Positions 25,471-33,595 of a stretch of 64,000 nucleotides of DNA are shown here, piece after piece. The stretch spans positions 5,868,501 through 5,932,500 of the forward strand of contig NZ_CP016809.1 of assembly GCF_002741055.1 (NCBI RefSeq), read 5' to 3'. Position numbers and translations under genes: made by a program. Position 1 is the stretch's first letter; every line of letters starts with the position of its first letter. This DNA is from Paenibacillus ihbetae. GTDB lineage: Bacteria > Bacillota > Bacilli > Paenibacillales > Paenibacillaceae. The notes beneath the pieces are model-generated. The model did not search any database and had not been told where the DNA came from. It saw only the letters and a program-made list of their open reading frames with translations.

Positions 25471-27105
25471 ATGCAAAAGCTGCGTAAATTCAGCACGCTG
25501 ACCATCATCCTGGTGCTGATGGCAGGATTGTTTGCTGGATGCGGTACAAAGGAAGCTTCAAATCAGGAACCCGACAGCAATGGGGGGACCAGCTCGGGCA
25601 CAGCGGCCAGTGATGATCCGTTCAAGGAACATCTCGAAATTTCGGTTGGTTTTTGGGATATCGACACGATTGCTCCCAAGTTTCAAGAGGATCAAATTTT
25701 TCAGGATGTTATGAAGAAATTCAATATCACCATCAAGCCTGTAAACGTGACATGGGATGACTATGTACAAAAATATCAGATGTGGGCCGCTTCCGGCCAG
25801 CTTCCGGATATTTTCGCAACCGATGCCATCGGAACCCAATACTACAGAAACTGGGTCAATCAGGGGATCGTTAAAGCGCTTCCTGAGGACCTGTCCGCTT
25901 ACCCGAACTTGAAAGAGTATTTCGAAACACCAGATATTAAAGGATTGAGTGAGGACGGGAAATTCTATAACGTTCCGAGACGTATGTTCCCTACGGTTCA
26001 GTGGAGCGTACTTGATCGCCCTGTGTTGTACAGATGGGACCTTGCCCAGCAAGCAGGTATCACCAAGGAGCCTGAAACCTGGGATGAATTCAAAGCCATG
26101 CTGCAAGCGATTGTAGACCAAGATCCGGAAGGCAAAGGGGTTACAGGTCTTACATCCTCTACGGTTAAAATGCTAGGCGGATTCTTCTGGTTGTACGGTA
26201 ATGCTGCGGCAACAAGCGACGGCAGCGGAAGCGATTTCAAATGGATCAAGGAAGACGGGAAGTTCATACCGGCTGTATTCAGCAAAAACGCACTTCCTGC
26301 CCTGCAAAACATGAGAGAGATGTATGACAATCAATTGGTAGACCCGGATATCGCGTTGACTAAACCGGATTCCGCGTATGATAAATTTGTTTCCGGTAAA
26401 TCAGCAGCACTGCTTATGGGTGGAGGATTTAAAGGCATTGATCAGAACGTTTATGAGAAGCGCTGGAAAACAGCTTACCCCGATGTAGAATTCACGGAAG
26501 CCGTCAAAGTATTGAAGCCGTTAAAAGGCCCGGACGGCGAACGGTATCATCCTGTATTTAAAACCTATTGGTCCGAAAGCTACTTTAACGCCAAGATGGA
26601 TGATAAGAAGCTGGACCGTATTCTGAGACTGTACGATTATATTCTTTCCGAGGAAGGTAGCACATTGCTGACTTACGGGATCGAGGGCGAGGATTACAAG
26701 CTGGAAGGGGACAAGAAGGTTCCTTTACACGAAGAGAGCCTGATGTTGAAGTATCCAGCAATTAACACCCTGTTGAACCTGGTTACTTATAACACTTCGG
26801 ATACTTATGCAATGGATAACCCAACGATTGCTAACAAAAAGATCAGACAGGAAGCGGTTGACTTTATTGACTGGAGTATTCAGAACTCCAAAGTACCGGA
26901 TTATGATATCCGCCTGACCTATCTGTCTACTCCGACCAAGGATAAATTCAGCGTGCTGGATCATGATGATCTGCTGAAGGTCATGCTGAGCAAAGAGCCG
27001 GTAGAGCAGGTTTGGAGTGGTATTGTGAATAACTACAAATCCAAAGGACTCGATCAGATGATAGAAGAGGTTAATGCCAAAGCGAAAGAATCCGGCATTG
27101 AATAA
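25471..27105 (+). CDS. LplA/YtcQ-like sugar-binding lipoprotein
   Basis: A 544-residue extracellular solute-binding lipoprotein. The signal peptide ends with lipobox LFAGC at about residues 20-24, then a Ser/Gly linker, then a two-lobed family 1 binding domain. Length (over 500) is typical of the large Paenibacillus binding proteins that accept oligosaccharides. GGGAGG lies seven bases before the ATG. It should be anchored on the outer face of the membrane, delivering substrate to the two permeases upstream. It is the last gene of the operon. Confidence 0.93.
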   Translation: MQKLRKFSTLTIILVLMAGLFAGCGTKEASNQEPDSNGGTSSGTAASDDPFKEHLEISVGFWDIDTIAPKFQEDQIFQDVMKKFNITIKPVNVTWDDYVQKYQMWAASGQLPDIFATDAIGTQYYRNWVNQGIVKALPEDLSAYPNLKEYFETPDIKGLSEDGKFYNVPRRMFPTVQWSVLDRPVLYRWDLAQQAGITKEPETWDEFKAMLQAIVDQDPEGKGVTGLTSSTVKMLGGFFWLYGNAAATSDGSGSDFKWIKEDGKFIPAVFSKNALPALQNMREMYDNQLVDPDIALTKPDSAYDKFVSGKSAALLMGGGFKGIDQNVYEKRWKTAYPDVEFTEAVKVLKPLKGPDGERYHPVFKTYWSESYFNAKMDDKKLDRILRLYDYILSEEGSTLLTYGIEGEDYKLEGDKKVPLHEESLMLKYPAINTLLNLVTYNTSDTYAMDNPTIANKKIRQEAVDFIDWSIQNSKVPDYDIRLTYLSTPTKDKFSVLDHDDLLKVMLSKEPVEQVWSGIVNNYKSKGLDQMIEEVNAKAKESGIE

Positions 27106-27511
27106 CAAGAGTCAATAGCAGTAGGTAGTACCGCAAAAAGCGTCTCCTTTATTTAAAGGAAATGTTCCAGGAGCCTACGGCTGAGCAAAGTCAACAGTTC
27201 ATCGTCCAAGCCGGACGATACGACTCTGTTCAAAGCAGATTCCCAAATGATGCCTGCGCTTGCACGATGCTCACCTGCGCGGCTCCCTTGTAGCAACTTG
27301 TTTGCGATTTCGAGCATACACATGATACACAATGTAAAGCCCGTTCTTGATGATAAAGAACGGGCTTTTTTGCAGTCGATGATGCACGGCATCGGAAAAA
27401 GCCGTTTGACGGCTGAAATGAGACCTTGATATGATTAGTAAACAACAGCTGCCTTTCGGGTGGGGAAGACCTGCCATCTGACGGGCCATTAACCTAGAAT
27501 AGGTGGGAACA
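27106..27511. other. Intergenic region, 406 bp, possible gene remnant
   Basis: A strong plus-strand terminator lies at 27337-27371. On the minus strand, 27153 to about 27320 stays open with protein-like composition (LEIANKLLQGSRAGEH, then ALNRVVSSGLDDELLTLLSR), but there is no ribosome-binding site and the frame runs through the terminator. It may be the tail of a lost gene. I see nothing else. Confidence 0.4.
27337..27371 (+). terminator. Rho-independent terminator
   Basis: A perfect 12-bp stem (AAGCCCGTTCTT with AAGAACGGGCTT), an 8-base loop and six T. It is the likely end of the CUT1 operon transcript, 230 bp past the last stop. Confidence 0.88.
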
Positions 27512-27946
27512 ATGTCAACCAATCCAAAGCATGATCTCATAACCAGCTGGCTGTCCCTAACGCAAACCCAGGCGATGATAACGAATGAACTGGAACAGAC
27601 GCTTCAGCAGCAGCACGACTTGTCGCTGAACGAGTTTTACGTGCTGTTATTTTTGTTTGAGGCTCCCGAGAAAAAACTGAGGCTGCAGCAATTGCAGGCG
27701 ATGGTGGGCCTCAGCCAAAGCGCAATTTCCAGGCTGGTCAGCCGCTTTGAAGCCAAAGGCTGCGGTGCGATGCAGCGGGCGATCTGCGAGAATGACCGCA
27801 GGGGGATATATACGTCGCTGACGTCCATTGGCGAAGACAAGCTTCAGCGGGCCAGAAGCACCGTGCTGAAAGTGCTGGAGCAGCAGTTCTCTTCTCCGAG
27901 GTTCCGCCAAGGCGTCCAGGATATTATGGAGATTCTCAAGCCCTGA
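27512..27946 (+). CDS. MarR-family transcriptional regulator
   Basis: A 144-residue winged-helix regulator. The segment RLQQLQAMVGLSQSAISRLV is the helix-turn-helix, followed by a wing with NDRRGIYTSLTSIGEDKLQRA, a classic MarR feature. ATG 27512 follows AGGTGG. GTG 27503 is in frame but overlaps that site. It sits 97 bp before an old yellow enzyme in the same orientation, and the gap contains a perfect 24-bp palindrome. It likely represses the enzyme gene in response to an electrophile or phenolic compound, by analogy with other MarR/oxidoreductase pairs. Confidence 0.92.
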   Translation: MSTNPKHDLITSWLSLTQTQAMITNELEQTLQQQHDLSLNEFYVLLFLFEAPEKKLRLQQLQAMVGLSQSAISRLVSRFEAKGCGAMQRAICENDRRGIYTSLTSIGEDKLQRARSTVLKVLEQQFSSPRFRQGVQDIMEILKP

Positions 27947-27986
27947 TTGTAAGGCCTTGTTGACGAATGCTCCTTCGTCTGTTATT

Positions 27987-28010
27987 TTAAATGCATGCGC
28001 ATGCATTTAA
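27987..28010. promoter_or_regulatory. Perfect 24-bp palindrome, candidate MarR operator
   Basis: Each arm reads TTAAATGCATGC and the arms meet without a spacer. It lies 34 bp before the oxidoreductase start and 40 bp after the MarR stop. No T-run follows. Size and symmetry fit a dimeric winged-helix repressor site. Confidence 0.65.
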
Positions 28011-28043
28011 TTTCGAGGACAACAGGAGAGTGAGTGAAGCCCT

Positions 28044-29081
28044 ATGGAACATTTATTCAGCCCATTTACATTGAAAGCTTTGGAACTGAAAAACCGCATC
28101 GTGATGCCTCCGATGTGTCAATATTCCGTTACGAACAAAGACGGTATCGCAACGGATTGGCATTACCTGCATTATGTCAGCCGCGCGGTCGGCGGAACCG
28201 GGCTTGTCATCGTTGAGATGACGGATGTGGAGCCTGACGGACGGATTTCGGACTACGACCTTGGTTTATGGTCCGATGAACATATCGCGCCGCTTGCGCG
28301 CATCGTCGATGGAATACACCAGCATGGCGCGAAGGCTGCGATTCAGATTGCCCATGCCGGCCGGAAGGCGGAGGACGCGGAAATACCTGTCGCGCCGTCG
28401 GCCATTCCTTTTGACCATAATTCCAAGACGCCGAGAGCCCTAACGACCGAAGAAGTGCAAGAGATGGTGGAGAAGTTTCGGTTGGCCGTTCGCCGAGCTG
28501 TGCAAGCCGGCTTTGATGCAATCGAGCTGCATGGCGCTCATGGATACTTAATTCACCAGTTCCATTCGCCATTAACGAACACAAGAACCGATGCCTATGG
28601 GCAAGATTTAACGAAATTCGGCGTCGAGGTGATTCAAGCGGCCAAGAGCGAAATGCCTGACGATATGCCGCTGATCATGCGTATCTCCGCGAGAGAGTAT
28701 GTGGAAGGCGGCTACGGCATCGAGGAGAGCATTGCATTCTCCAAGGCGTATAAAGCAGCGGGGGTAGATATGTTCCATATCAGCGCCGGCGGCGAAGGTC
28801 CGATCGCAGCGGAGGGAAGACCAGGTACCCATGCGGCTTACCAGGTTCCGCTGGCTCGACAAATCAAAGAAGCGCTGGATGTACCGGTGATTGCCGTCGG
28901 CCGGCTGGATGAGCCGACTCTGGCGAACGCCGTCATCGGGAATGAAGAAGCGGATCTCGTTGCCGTGGGCAGGGGGATGCTGCGCAATCCATACTGGGCG
29001 TTGGAAGCGGCAGCTGTTCTTCAGAAGGATACGTCCATTCCAAGACAGTATCTCAACGGATTTCCTAAGCAGGCCCGATAA
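28044..29081 (+). CDS. namA: NADPH dehydrogenase NamA/YqjM-type old yellow enzyme
   Basis: A 345-residue FMN enzyme of the old yellow enzyme family, YqjM class. These cytosolic enzymes reduce activated C=C bonds of enals, enones and nitro compounds with NADPH. Diagnostic residues: Cys and Tyr in MPPMCQYS at about 22-29, IQIAHAGRK, the substrate-binding pair in ELHGAHGYLIHQF, and VAVGRGMLRNPYWA near the end. Length matches YqjM (338). The ATG is preceded by AGGAGAGTGAG at generous spacing. With the MarR gene it forms a small detoxification unit, closed by a strong terminator. Confidence 0.93.
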   Translation: MEHLFSPFTLKALELKNRIVMPPMCQYSVTNKDGIATDWHYLHYVSRAVGGTGLVIVEMTDVEPDGRISDYDLGLWSDEHIAPLARIVDGIHQHGAKAAIQIAHAGRKAEDAEIPVAPSAIPFDHNSKTPRALTTEEVQEMVEKFRLAVRRAVQAGFDAIELHGAHGYLIHQFHSPLTNTRTDAYGQDLTKFGVEVIQAAKSEMPDDMPLIMRISAREYVEGGYGIEESIAFSKAYKAAGVDMFHISAGGEGPIAAEGRPGTHAAYQVPLARQIKEALDVPVIAVGRLDEPTLANAVIGNEEADLVAVGRGMLRNPYWALEAAAVLQKDTSIPRQYLNGFPKQAR

Positions 29082-29196
29082 GCCCGTAGAATGCAAAGAT
29101 TCACCTTCTTTAACTTGCAGTAAGTAACAAGAAGAACTGCTGAGTATCATCAAACGGTTCAACGTCTATTTCCGATTTCAATCGTTTATTGGATAT

Positions 29197-29245
29197 AAAA
29201 AGGTTATCGATACGGTCACGCCGACCCTTCGATAACCTTTTTTTG
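29197..29245 (+). terminator. Terminator after namA
   Basis: A perfect stem AAAAAGGTTATCGA / TCGATAACCTTTTT, an 18-base loop and a T-run. Confidence 0.85.
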
Positions 29246-29309
29246 TTTGTCGTCTGGGTCGAATAGTGATTGTTTTAAAAAAATATTTCCTGATTCCATT
29301 ATTGTTCCC

Positions 29310-29339
29310 TTTACAATAGTGTGTGACGTACAGTATAAT
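29310..29339 (+). promoter_or_regulatory. SigA-type promoter of the padR operon
   Basis: TTTACA, an 18-base spacer, then perfect TATAAT, 20 bp before the padR start. The spacer and flanks are partly symmetrical (TTACAATAGTGT against ACAGTATAA), which could be a PadR self-binding site. Confidence 0.65.
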
Positions 29340-29359
29340 TATTTCCAGGAGTTGATGAC

Positions 29360-29716
29360 ATGTCTGAAGAACAAGAGATATTGAATGGATTGGTACAGGA
29401 GCTTCGGAGAGGCACCATTATTATTGGTGTGCTCAGTCAATTATCCGAGCCGCAGTATGGTTACTCCCTCGTCGCCCTATTGCAGGAGAAGGGGATTGGC
29501 GTCGAGGCGGGGACGCTATACCCGTTGCTGAGGAGGTTGGAAAAGCAAGGCCTGCTTGAAAGCCAGTGGGATACGAACGAGGCAAGACCAAGGAAATACT
29601 ACATCATAAGTCAGACGGGCAAAGAGATATACAGCAAGTTGTACAGGGAGTGGAAGGATATGATGACGAGCCTTGAAGGACTCGTCGACGCCAAGGAGGA
29701 GAAGAAAGACCTATGA
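29360..29716 (+). CDS. PadR-family transcriptional regulator
   Basis: A 118-residue winged-helix repressor. The segment YGYSLVALLQEKGIGVEAGT, then LYPLLRRLEKQGLLES, is the PadR signature, and PRKYYIISQTGKEIY forms the wing. AGGAG lies nine bases before the ATG. The stop overlaps the next start (ATGA), so regulator and membrane partner are coupled. PadR/HAAS pairs are common in Firmicutes and appear to control membrane or transporter functions. The inducer is unknown. Confidence 0.92.
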   Translation: MSEEQEILNGLVQELRRGTIIIGVLSQLSEPQYGYSLVALLQEKGIGVEAGTLYPLLRRLEKQGLLESQWDTNEARPRKYYIISQTGKEIYSKLYREWKDMMTSLEGLVDAKEEKKDL

Positions 29717-30735
29717 TGGATCTGATAAACAGGTATGTGTATGCCGTAACCCAGAAGCTGCCCGTGTCGCAAAGAGCCGATATTGAATTGGAATTGCGGG
29801 GACTTATAGAGGACATGTTGGAGGATCGGGGGGCTCCAGGAGATACAGCCAGCCGTGAGGTTGTAGAGCAGGTACTGCTGGAGCTCGGCCCGCCAAATGA
29901 AATGGCTGCCCGGTATAGGGTGAAGGAAAGGTATTTGATCGGTCCGGGATTGATCGAAGGATATTGGTCAGTGCTGAAGATTGTGATTTATTCTTTGGTG
30001 ATCTTCCTCAGCATTTCGTATATCATTGAATATTTTTCGAGCACAGACAGCTCGGGGAAGTCGCTGCTTGAATATTTTGTGACGATATTGAGTGTAAGCA
30101 TTCAAGGGTTCGCATGGGTAACAGGGATTTTTGCCTTTATTGAATACCTGGGAGCACGAACCGACAAGGCGAAGGATTGGGACCCGTCGCAGTTGGACCC
30201 CGTCCCCGATACTGCTACGCGGATTAAGCCCATTGAGCCAATAATCGGTTTTTTGGCATCGATCCTGTTCTTTGTCGTGTTCACGTTCTCAATCGATTGG
30301 CTCGGGGTGATCCGGATTTCGGGCGAGCAATCCTTTAACATACCGGTGTTTGATAAAGAAGCGTTCGCGATCTACTTGCCTTTCATCTGGGCCGTGACGG
30401 CGATCGGTATTTTGAAGGACGCAATGAAACTCATCTTGCGAACATGGACTTCCCAGCTGGTGGCTGTACACCTCATTTTTAATGTCGTATTTACGATCGC
30501 TGCGATCGTCATACTTTCCGATCCGGCCATCATGAACCCTATGTTTATGAATCAGCTCGTGGATGCCAACCTGCTGACTACGGGCGAAGCATCGTATAAT
30601 ACGGTAAACCGGATTTGGAATCAGTCCAGGGAAGGGCTCATCTACATCATTGTAATCATCAACTTAATTGATACCGTATCCGTTGGGATGAAATGGTTCC
30701 GTCACAAAGACGGGCCAAAAGTATTGAGCAAGTAA
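29713..30735 (+). CDS. HAAS-domain membrane protein, partner of PadR
   Basis: A 340-residue protein. Residues 1-75 match the HAAS (DUF1700-like) signalling domain: VTQKLPVSQRADIELELRGL, then EVVEQVLLELGPPNEMA. About six membrane helices follow (roughly 90-330). ATG 29713 overlaps the padR stop, and a second ATG at 29716 is equally possible. Function is not known. Such proteins are thought to act as membrane sensors or regulators linked to PadR. A terminator lies 30 bp downstream. Confidence 0.85.
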   Translation: MMDLINRYVYAVTQKLPVSQRADIELELRGLIEDMLEDRGAPGDTASREVVEQVLLELGPPNEMAARYRVKERYLIGPGLIEGYWSVLKIVIYSLVIFLSISYIIEYFSSTDSSGKSLLEYFVTILSVSIQGFAWVTGIFAFIEYLGARTDKAKDWDPSQLDPVPDTATRIKPIEPIIGFLASILFFVVFTFSIDWLGVIRISGEQSFNIPVFDKEAFAIYLPFIWAVTAIGILKDAMKLILRTWTSQLVAVHLIFNVVFTIAAIVILSDPAIMNPMFMNQLVDANLLTTGEASYNTVNRIWNQSREGLIYIIVIINLIDTVSVGMKWFRHKDGPKVLSK

Positions 30736-30764
30736 ACAGAACACTCGAATACAAGAGAATCATG

Positions 30765-30808
30765 AGGAGATATCAGCCTAAGGAGAAGGCCGGTATCTCC
30801 TTTTTTTT
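30765..30808 (+). terminator. Terminator of the padR operon
   Basis: The stem AGGAGATA(T)C pairs with G(G)TATCTCCT around a 17-base region and is followed by eight or nine T. Confidence 0.85.
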
Positions 30809-30905
30809 GTCGGGACTGCCGAGCCTCTCCGCTCAATTGAATGGGGATAAGCATAGAATGGAGCATGGTGCACAGCATATTTTTGACGAAAATATGAATT
30901 AAATG

Positions 30906-30964
30906 TGTCAAAATTATGTACAATGGTGTTATAATAAGAGAAGAAGAGCATGTAAACCCTTACA
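30906..30964 (+). promoter_or_regulatory. Promoter with cre-like palindrome
   Basis: TGTCAA, an 18-base spacer and TATAAT at 30930-30935, then TGTAAACCCTTACA at 30951-30964. The last resembles a cre (TGTAAACGTTTACA) but lacks the central CG step, so CcpA control is doubtful. The region leads to the gene at 30983. Confidence 0.45.
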
Positions 30965-30982
30965 GAAGGAACGGAGCTGATC

Positions 30983-31465
30983 ATGATGAAGTTCGCCATC
31001 CATTACTCTACAAGAATGAAGGACATTTTAATTTTTTCGCTGGTCATCAGCATTATTATGTTTCAAGTCGCAACCCTGACGGAGTACTCCTATCCGGTTT
31101 TATTCTATATGCAGATGGCAGTGAATGCGGTTATGCTGGCAGCCCTCGCGATTGAGGGGTATGCACGATTGATCAAACGGGAAATCCGGATTCAAGAAAA
31201 TTCCGATACGATCACCATTAACGGTGCTTCAGTGAAGGCTGACCAGATCCGCGAGATCAAGGTTTCCGGCTGTCACAAAGCAACGTTCCGTCTCAGCCTG
31301 AAAGACAAGAATGCAACGCCGCTGTTTTGGAGCTTTAAGTTCGAAGATAAGAACTGCGAAGGAATCCGCCAGTTGACAAGATGGGCGGAGCACAACGGTA
31401 TTGCGGTCCGCAAGATCGGCCCGCAGACCCGGACCGATATGGTCCTGACTTCTTCGAACGCGTAA
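30983..31465 (+). CDS. Small membrane protein, hypothetical
   Basis: A 160-residue protein with two helices (about 13-32 and 40-60) and a soluble C-terminal half of about 95 residues rich in beta structure (ITINGASVKADQIREIKV), reminiscent of the PH-like folds found in small Firmicutes membrane proteins. No family name can be given. GGAACGGAG lies seven bases before the first of two adjacent ATG codons. It has its own promoter and terminator, so it is monocistronic. Confidence 0.75.
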   Translation: MMKFAIHYSTRMKDILIFSLVISIIMFQVATLTEYSYPVLFYMQMAVNAVMLAALAIEGYARLIKREIRIQENSDTITINGASVKADQIREIKVSGCHKATFRLSLKDKNATPLFWSFKFEDKNCEGIRQLTRWAEHNGIAVRKIGPQTRTDMVLTSSNA

Positions 31466-31486
31466 CTCGCTTCGGCAGCTGGGAAG

Positions 31487-31525
31487 AAAGCACCTGAACC
31501 ATCATTGATGGGCAGGTGCTTTTTC
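31487..31525 (+). terminator. Terminator after the small membrane protein gene
   Basis: The stem AAAGCACCTG / CAGGTGCTTT with a 16-base loop and then T-rich sequence. Confidence 0.8.
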
Positions 31526-31625
31526 GATTTGTTGAGCAGTGTATTATTCAAGATGCAAGGCTCAGTGGATCCATCATGTTCGTGTATCCAGGGGCGTAAT
31601 TGCGGGGCAGTAAAGACGATAGAAC

Positions 31626-31665
31626 ACCAAGAGCGCATCTCCCCGTAGGAGATTGCGCTCTTGGT
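31626..31665 (-). terminator. Hairpin ending the sigma/anti-sigma operon
   Basis: Arms of 17-19 bases (ACCAAGAGCGCA with its complement) with one bulge, 38 bp past the stop of the minus-strand gene. The T-tract is poor. Confidence 0.6.
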
Positions 31666-31702
31666 ATGCAGATGGCTAGGTCAACAGGGAAGGCTGAACT
31701 GA

Positions 31703-32761
31703 TTATGATTTGTTCGCTGGCCTATCCGATTTGTGTTCGATAATTTGCAGCACTTTGGGCTCTATCGCTTTTACCAGTTGTTCATATGAAAGATTGTTAT
31801 TAGGAATTTCGCCATTACGTTCAGCTTCAATTTGTAAATCAACCTGAGTTTTCGCAATAACATCGACCACTTGCTGCTTGGAGACATTTTTAGATGCCGC
31901 AATTTCCACTACAGATTTACCTTTTGCTAATTCTTGCTTTAATTCGGTTGCACTCATGTTAAGTAAAGAAAACAGGTTTTGATCATTCAAATAGGCATCG
32001 GCAAAGTAATCAGGCTTACCATCTGTAGAGAAGAAACCTTCTACTGTAATATTTGAAGATGCGGTCTCACCGCCAATGACAGAAACGCTGATTGTATTAT
32101 CCTGAACCAAAACCTGATAGAACGGTGTTTTTGACCCCTTTTCGGAATAATTCAACAGCAGCGTTTTTTGATCCGGGTTCTCCATTTGCTCCATAGCAAA
32201 TTCGTACTCTTTAGTGCTGCCATAGATGTTATTAATGAGATAATCAACCTTCGATTTGATTTCCTGATCGGTTAAAGCAACGAGGGGCTTTTCCTTAGGC
32301 TCCCAATTCTCTTGAATTAAGTGTTCAATCTCACCGGTAGCACTGTTTGTATGAAGGGTAATTTTCTTGCTGCCCCCACCTTTTTCCTGGAGGATTATGC
32401 TGGTTTGGACACCTTGAACGGTGCTTGCCTCGATGATCTCAAACGATTTCGTTTCGGGAAATGCGCGATACAGCTTCTCGAGCGTAGCTTTGCCAACCTT
32501 ATCTGTCTTGATTTGTTCCGCAGTCATCGGTGTTCTCGTCAGCATGTCAATCAGGGTAGGGGCAGCAAACGCTGCGGTGGGAATCAAAATCGCAGTGGCA
32601 ACGATGCCGGCAATCATGCGTTTTTTCATAGGTTTCTCGCTCCTTTTTCTTACCACATATTTTGAATAAGATTGTTCGATTCGTCGGGAGATTGCCGGAG
32701 GGCAATCCATTTTTTCTGCTTCATGATGCAGATGTTCACGGATTTTGTGTTCAATAGTCAT
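31703..32761 (-). CDS. Putative anti-sigma factor, membrane protein
   Basis: A 352-residue protein. The N-terminal 43 residues are cytosolic and charged, one helix lies at about 47-67 (MIAGIVATAILIPTAAFAA), and about 285 residues follow outside the membrane with no recognised domain. It overlaps the ECF sigma gene by 11 bp and follows it in the operon, the usual place of the cognate anti-sigma factor. No zinc-binding HxxxCxxC motif is seen, so it would belong to a non-zinc class. The Ala/Lys-rich C-terminus repeats short helical motifs (ATELKQELAKGKSVVEIAAS). The function is assigned from context. Confidence 0.72.
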   Translation of the reverse strand: MTIEHKIREHLHHEAEKMDCPPAISRRIEQSYSKYVVRKRSEKPMKKRMIAGIVATAILIPTAAFAAPTLIDMLTRTPMTAEQIKTDKVGKATLEKLYRAFPETKSFEIIEASTVQGVQTSIILQEKGGGSKKITLHTNSATGEIEHLIQENWEPKEKPLVALTDQEIKSKVDYLINNIYGSTKEYEFAMEQMENPDQKTLLLNYSEKGSKTPFYQVLVQDNTISVSVIGGETASSNITVEGFFSTDGKPDYFADAYLNDQNLFSLLNMSATELKQELAKGKSVVEIAASKNVSKQQVVDVIAKTQVDLQIEAERNGEIPNNNLSYEQLVKAIEPKVLQIIEHKSDRPANKS

Positions 32762-33326
32762 AGATCTTTTCCATCCTCTCTGGGGGGAGATTCCCTATGT
32801 GTTTTCGAAGCGCCTGAAGGCCGGCATGATATCTGGACTTGACGGTACCGAGCGGAATATCGAGCAATGTCGCGATTTCCTCAAGCGTATAGTCGTGAAA
32901 AAAGCGGAGGATGATCACGGTTCGCTGTTTGTCGGTCAGCTTTTGAATGGCTTGCGATATCATCTGGTTCGTCCCATCCATCAACACGGCAGGCTGATCC
33001 CAATGAGACTCTTCCCGCGAGAAGGCACGAATGCGTTCAAAAATCCGGAATCTCCGCCAGCGTTTAACCCGGAATCTCTGCACCTGACGGATGACCAAGC
33101 CGTGCAGCCAGAAGCGGAATGGCCGATTCGTATCGTAATTCGCAAGGGACTTCCACATTTGCATGTAGATTTCGTTCATGACATCTTCCCGGTCCTGCGG
33201 ATGATCGACCAGAAACGAGACTGTGCGGTAAACGTCCTGATAGGTGGCATCATAGATCGAATGAAATGCCTGTTGATCACCATCTTTCATTTTTGTGAGT
33301 AACTGGTACATAATATCACTTTGCAT
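32751..33326 (-). CDS. ECF-type RNA polymerase sigma factor
   Basis: A 191-residue sigma-70 family protein with only regions 2 and 4. Region 2 includes DVYRTVSFLVDHPQDREDVM and EIYMQMWKSL. Region 4 is near residues 125-180 (LTDKQRTVIILRFFHDYTLE, then IPLGTVKSRYHAGLQAL). An AGGAGG lies ten bases before the ATG. The overlapping downstream gene is the likely anti-sigma factor. Upstream, GAACCTTTT on the minus strand near 33370-33385 could be the -35 of an ECF autopromoter, with no clear -10. The signal is probably cell-envelope stress, which I infer only from the membrane partner. Confidence 0.92.
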   Translation of the reverse strand: MQSDIMYQLLTKMKDGDQQAFHSIYDATYQDVYRTVSFLVDHPQDREDVMNEIYMQMWKSLANYDTNRPFRFWLHGLVIRQVQRFRVKRWRRFRIFERIRAFSREESHWDQPAVLMDGTNQMISQAIQKLTDKQRTVIILRFFHDYTLEEIATLLDIPLGTVKSRYHAGLQALRKHIGNLPPERMEKIYDY

Positions 33327-33444
33327 TCAGTGGGCCCTCCTGGGTAAGCGGCTTACACCCTATATTGTCTCGCTTGGAAAAAAAGGTTCGGTCCTTTATA
33401 CAGATCAATAAAACATTCATCACCACTACGATCAGAAATAAACA

Positions 33445-33482
33445 AAAGCCGGATTCCTTGGAAGTAGGAAAATCCGGCTTTT
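33445..33482. terminator. Bidirectional terminator
   Basis: A perfect 12-bp stem AAAAGCCGGATT / AATCCGGCTTTT around a 14-base loop, with A- and T-runs on both sides. It closes the minus-strand gene ending at 33596. Confidence 0.85.
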
Positions 33483-33595
33483 AAAAGATTGAATCTGTCT
33501 CCATCCCCGTATAGCTTTTTAACCTGTTGAGTGAAAAACACGGTTTGCCGATTCAAATGCGTTGACCGCTTTGGTACATATTTACGAAGGCTGCC

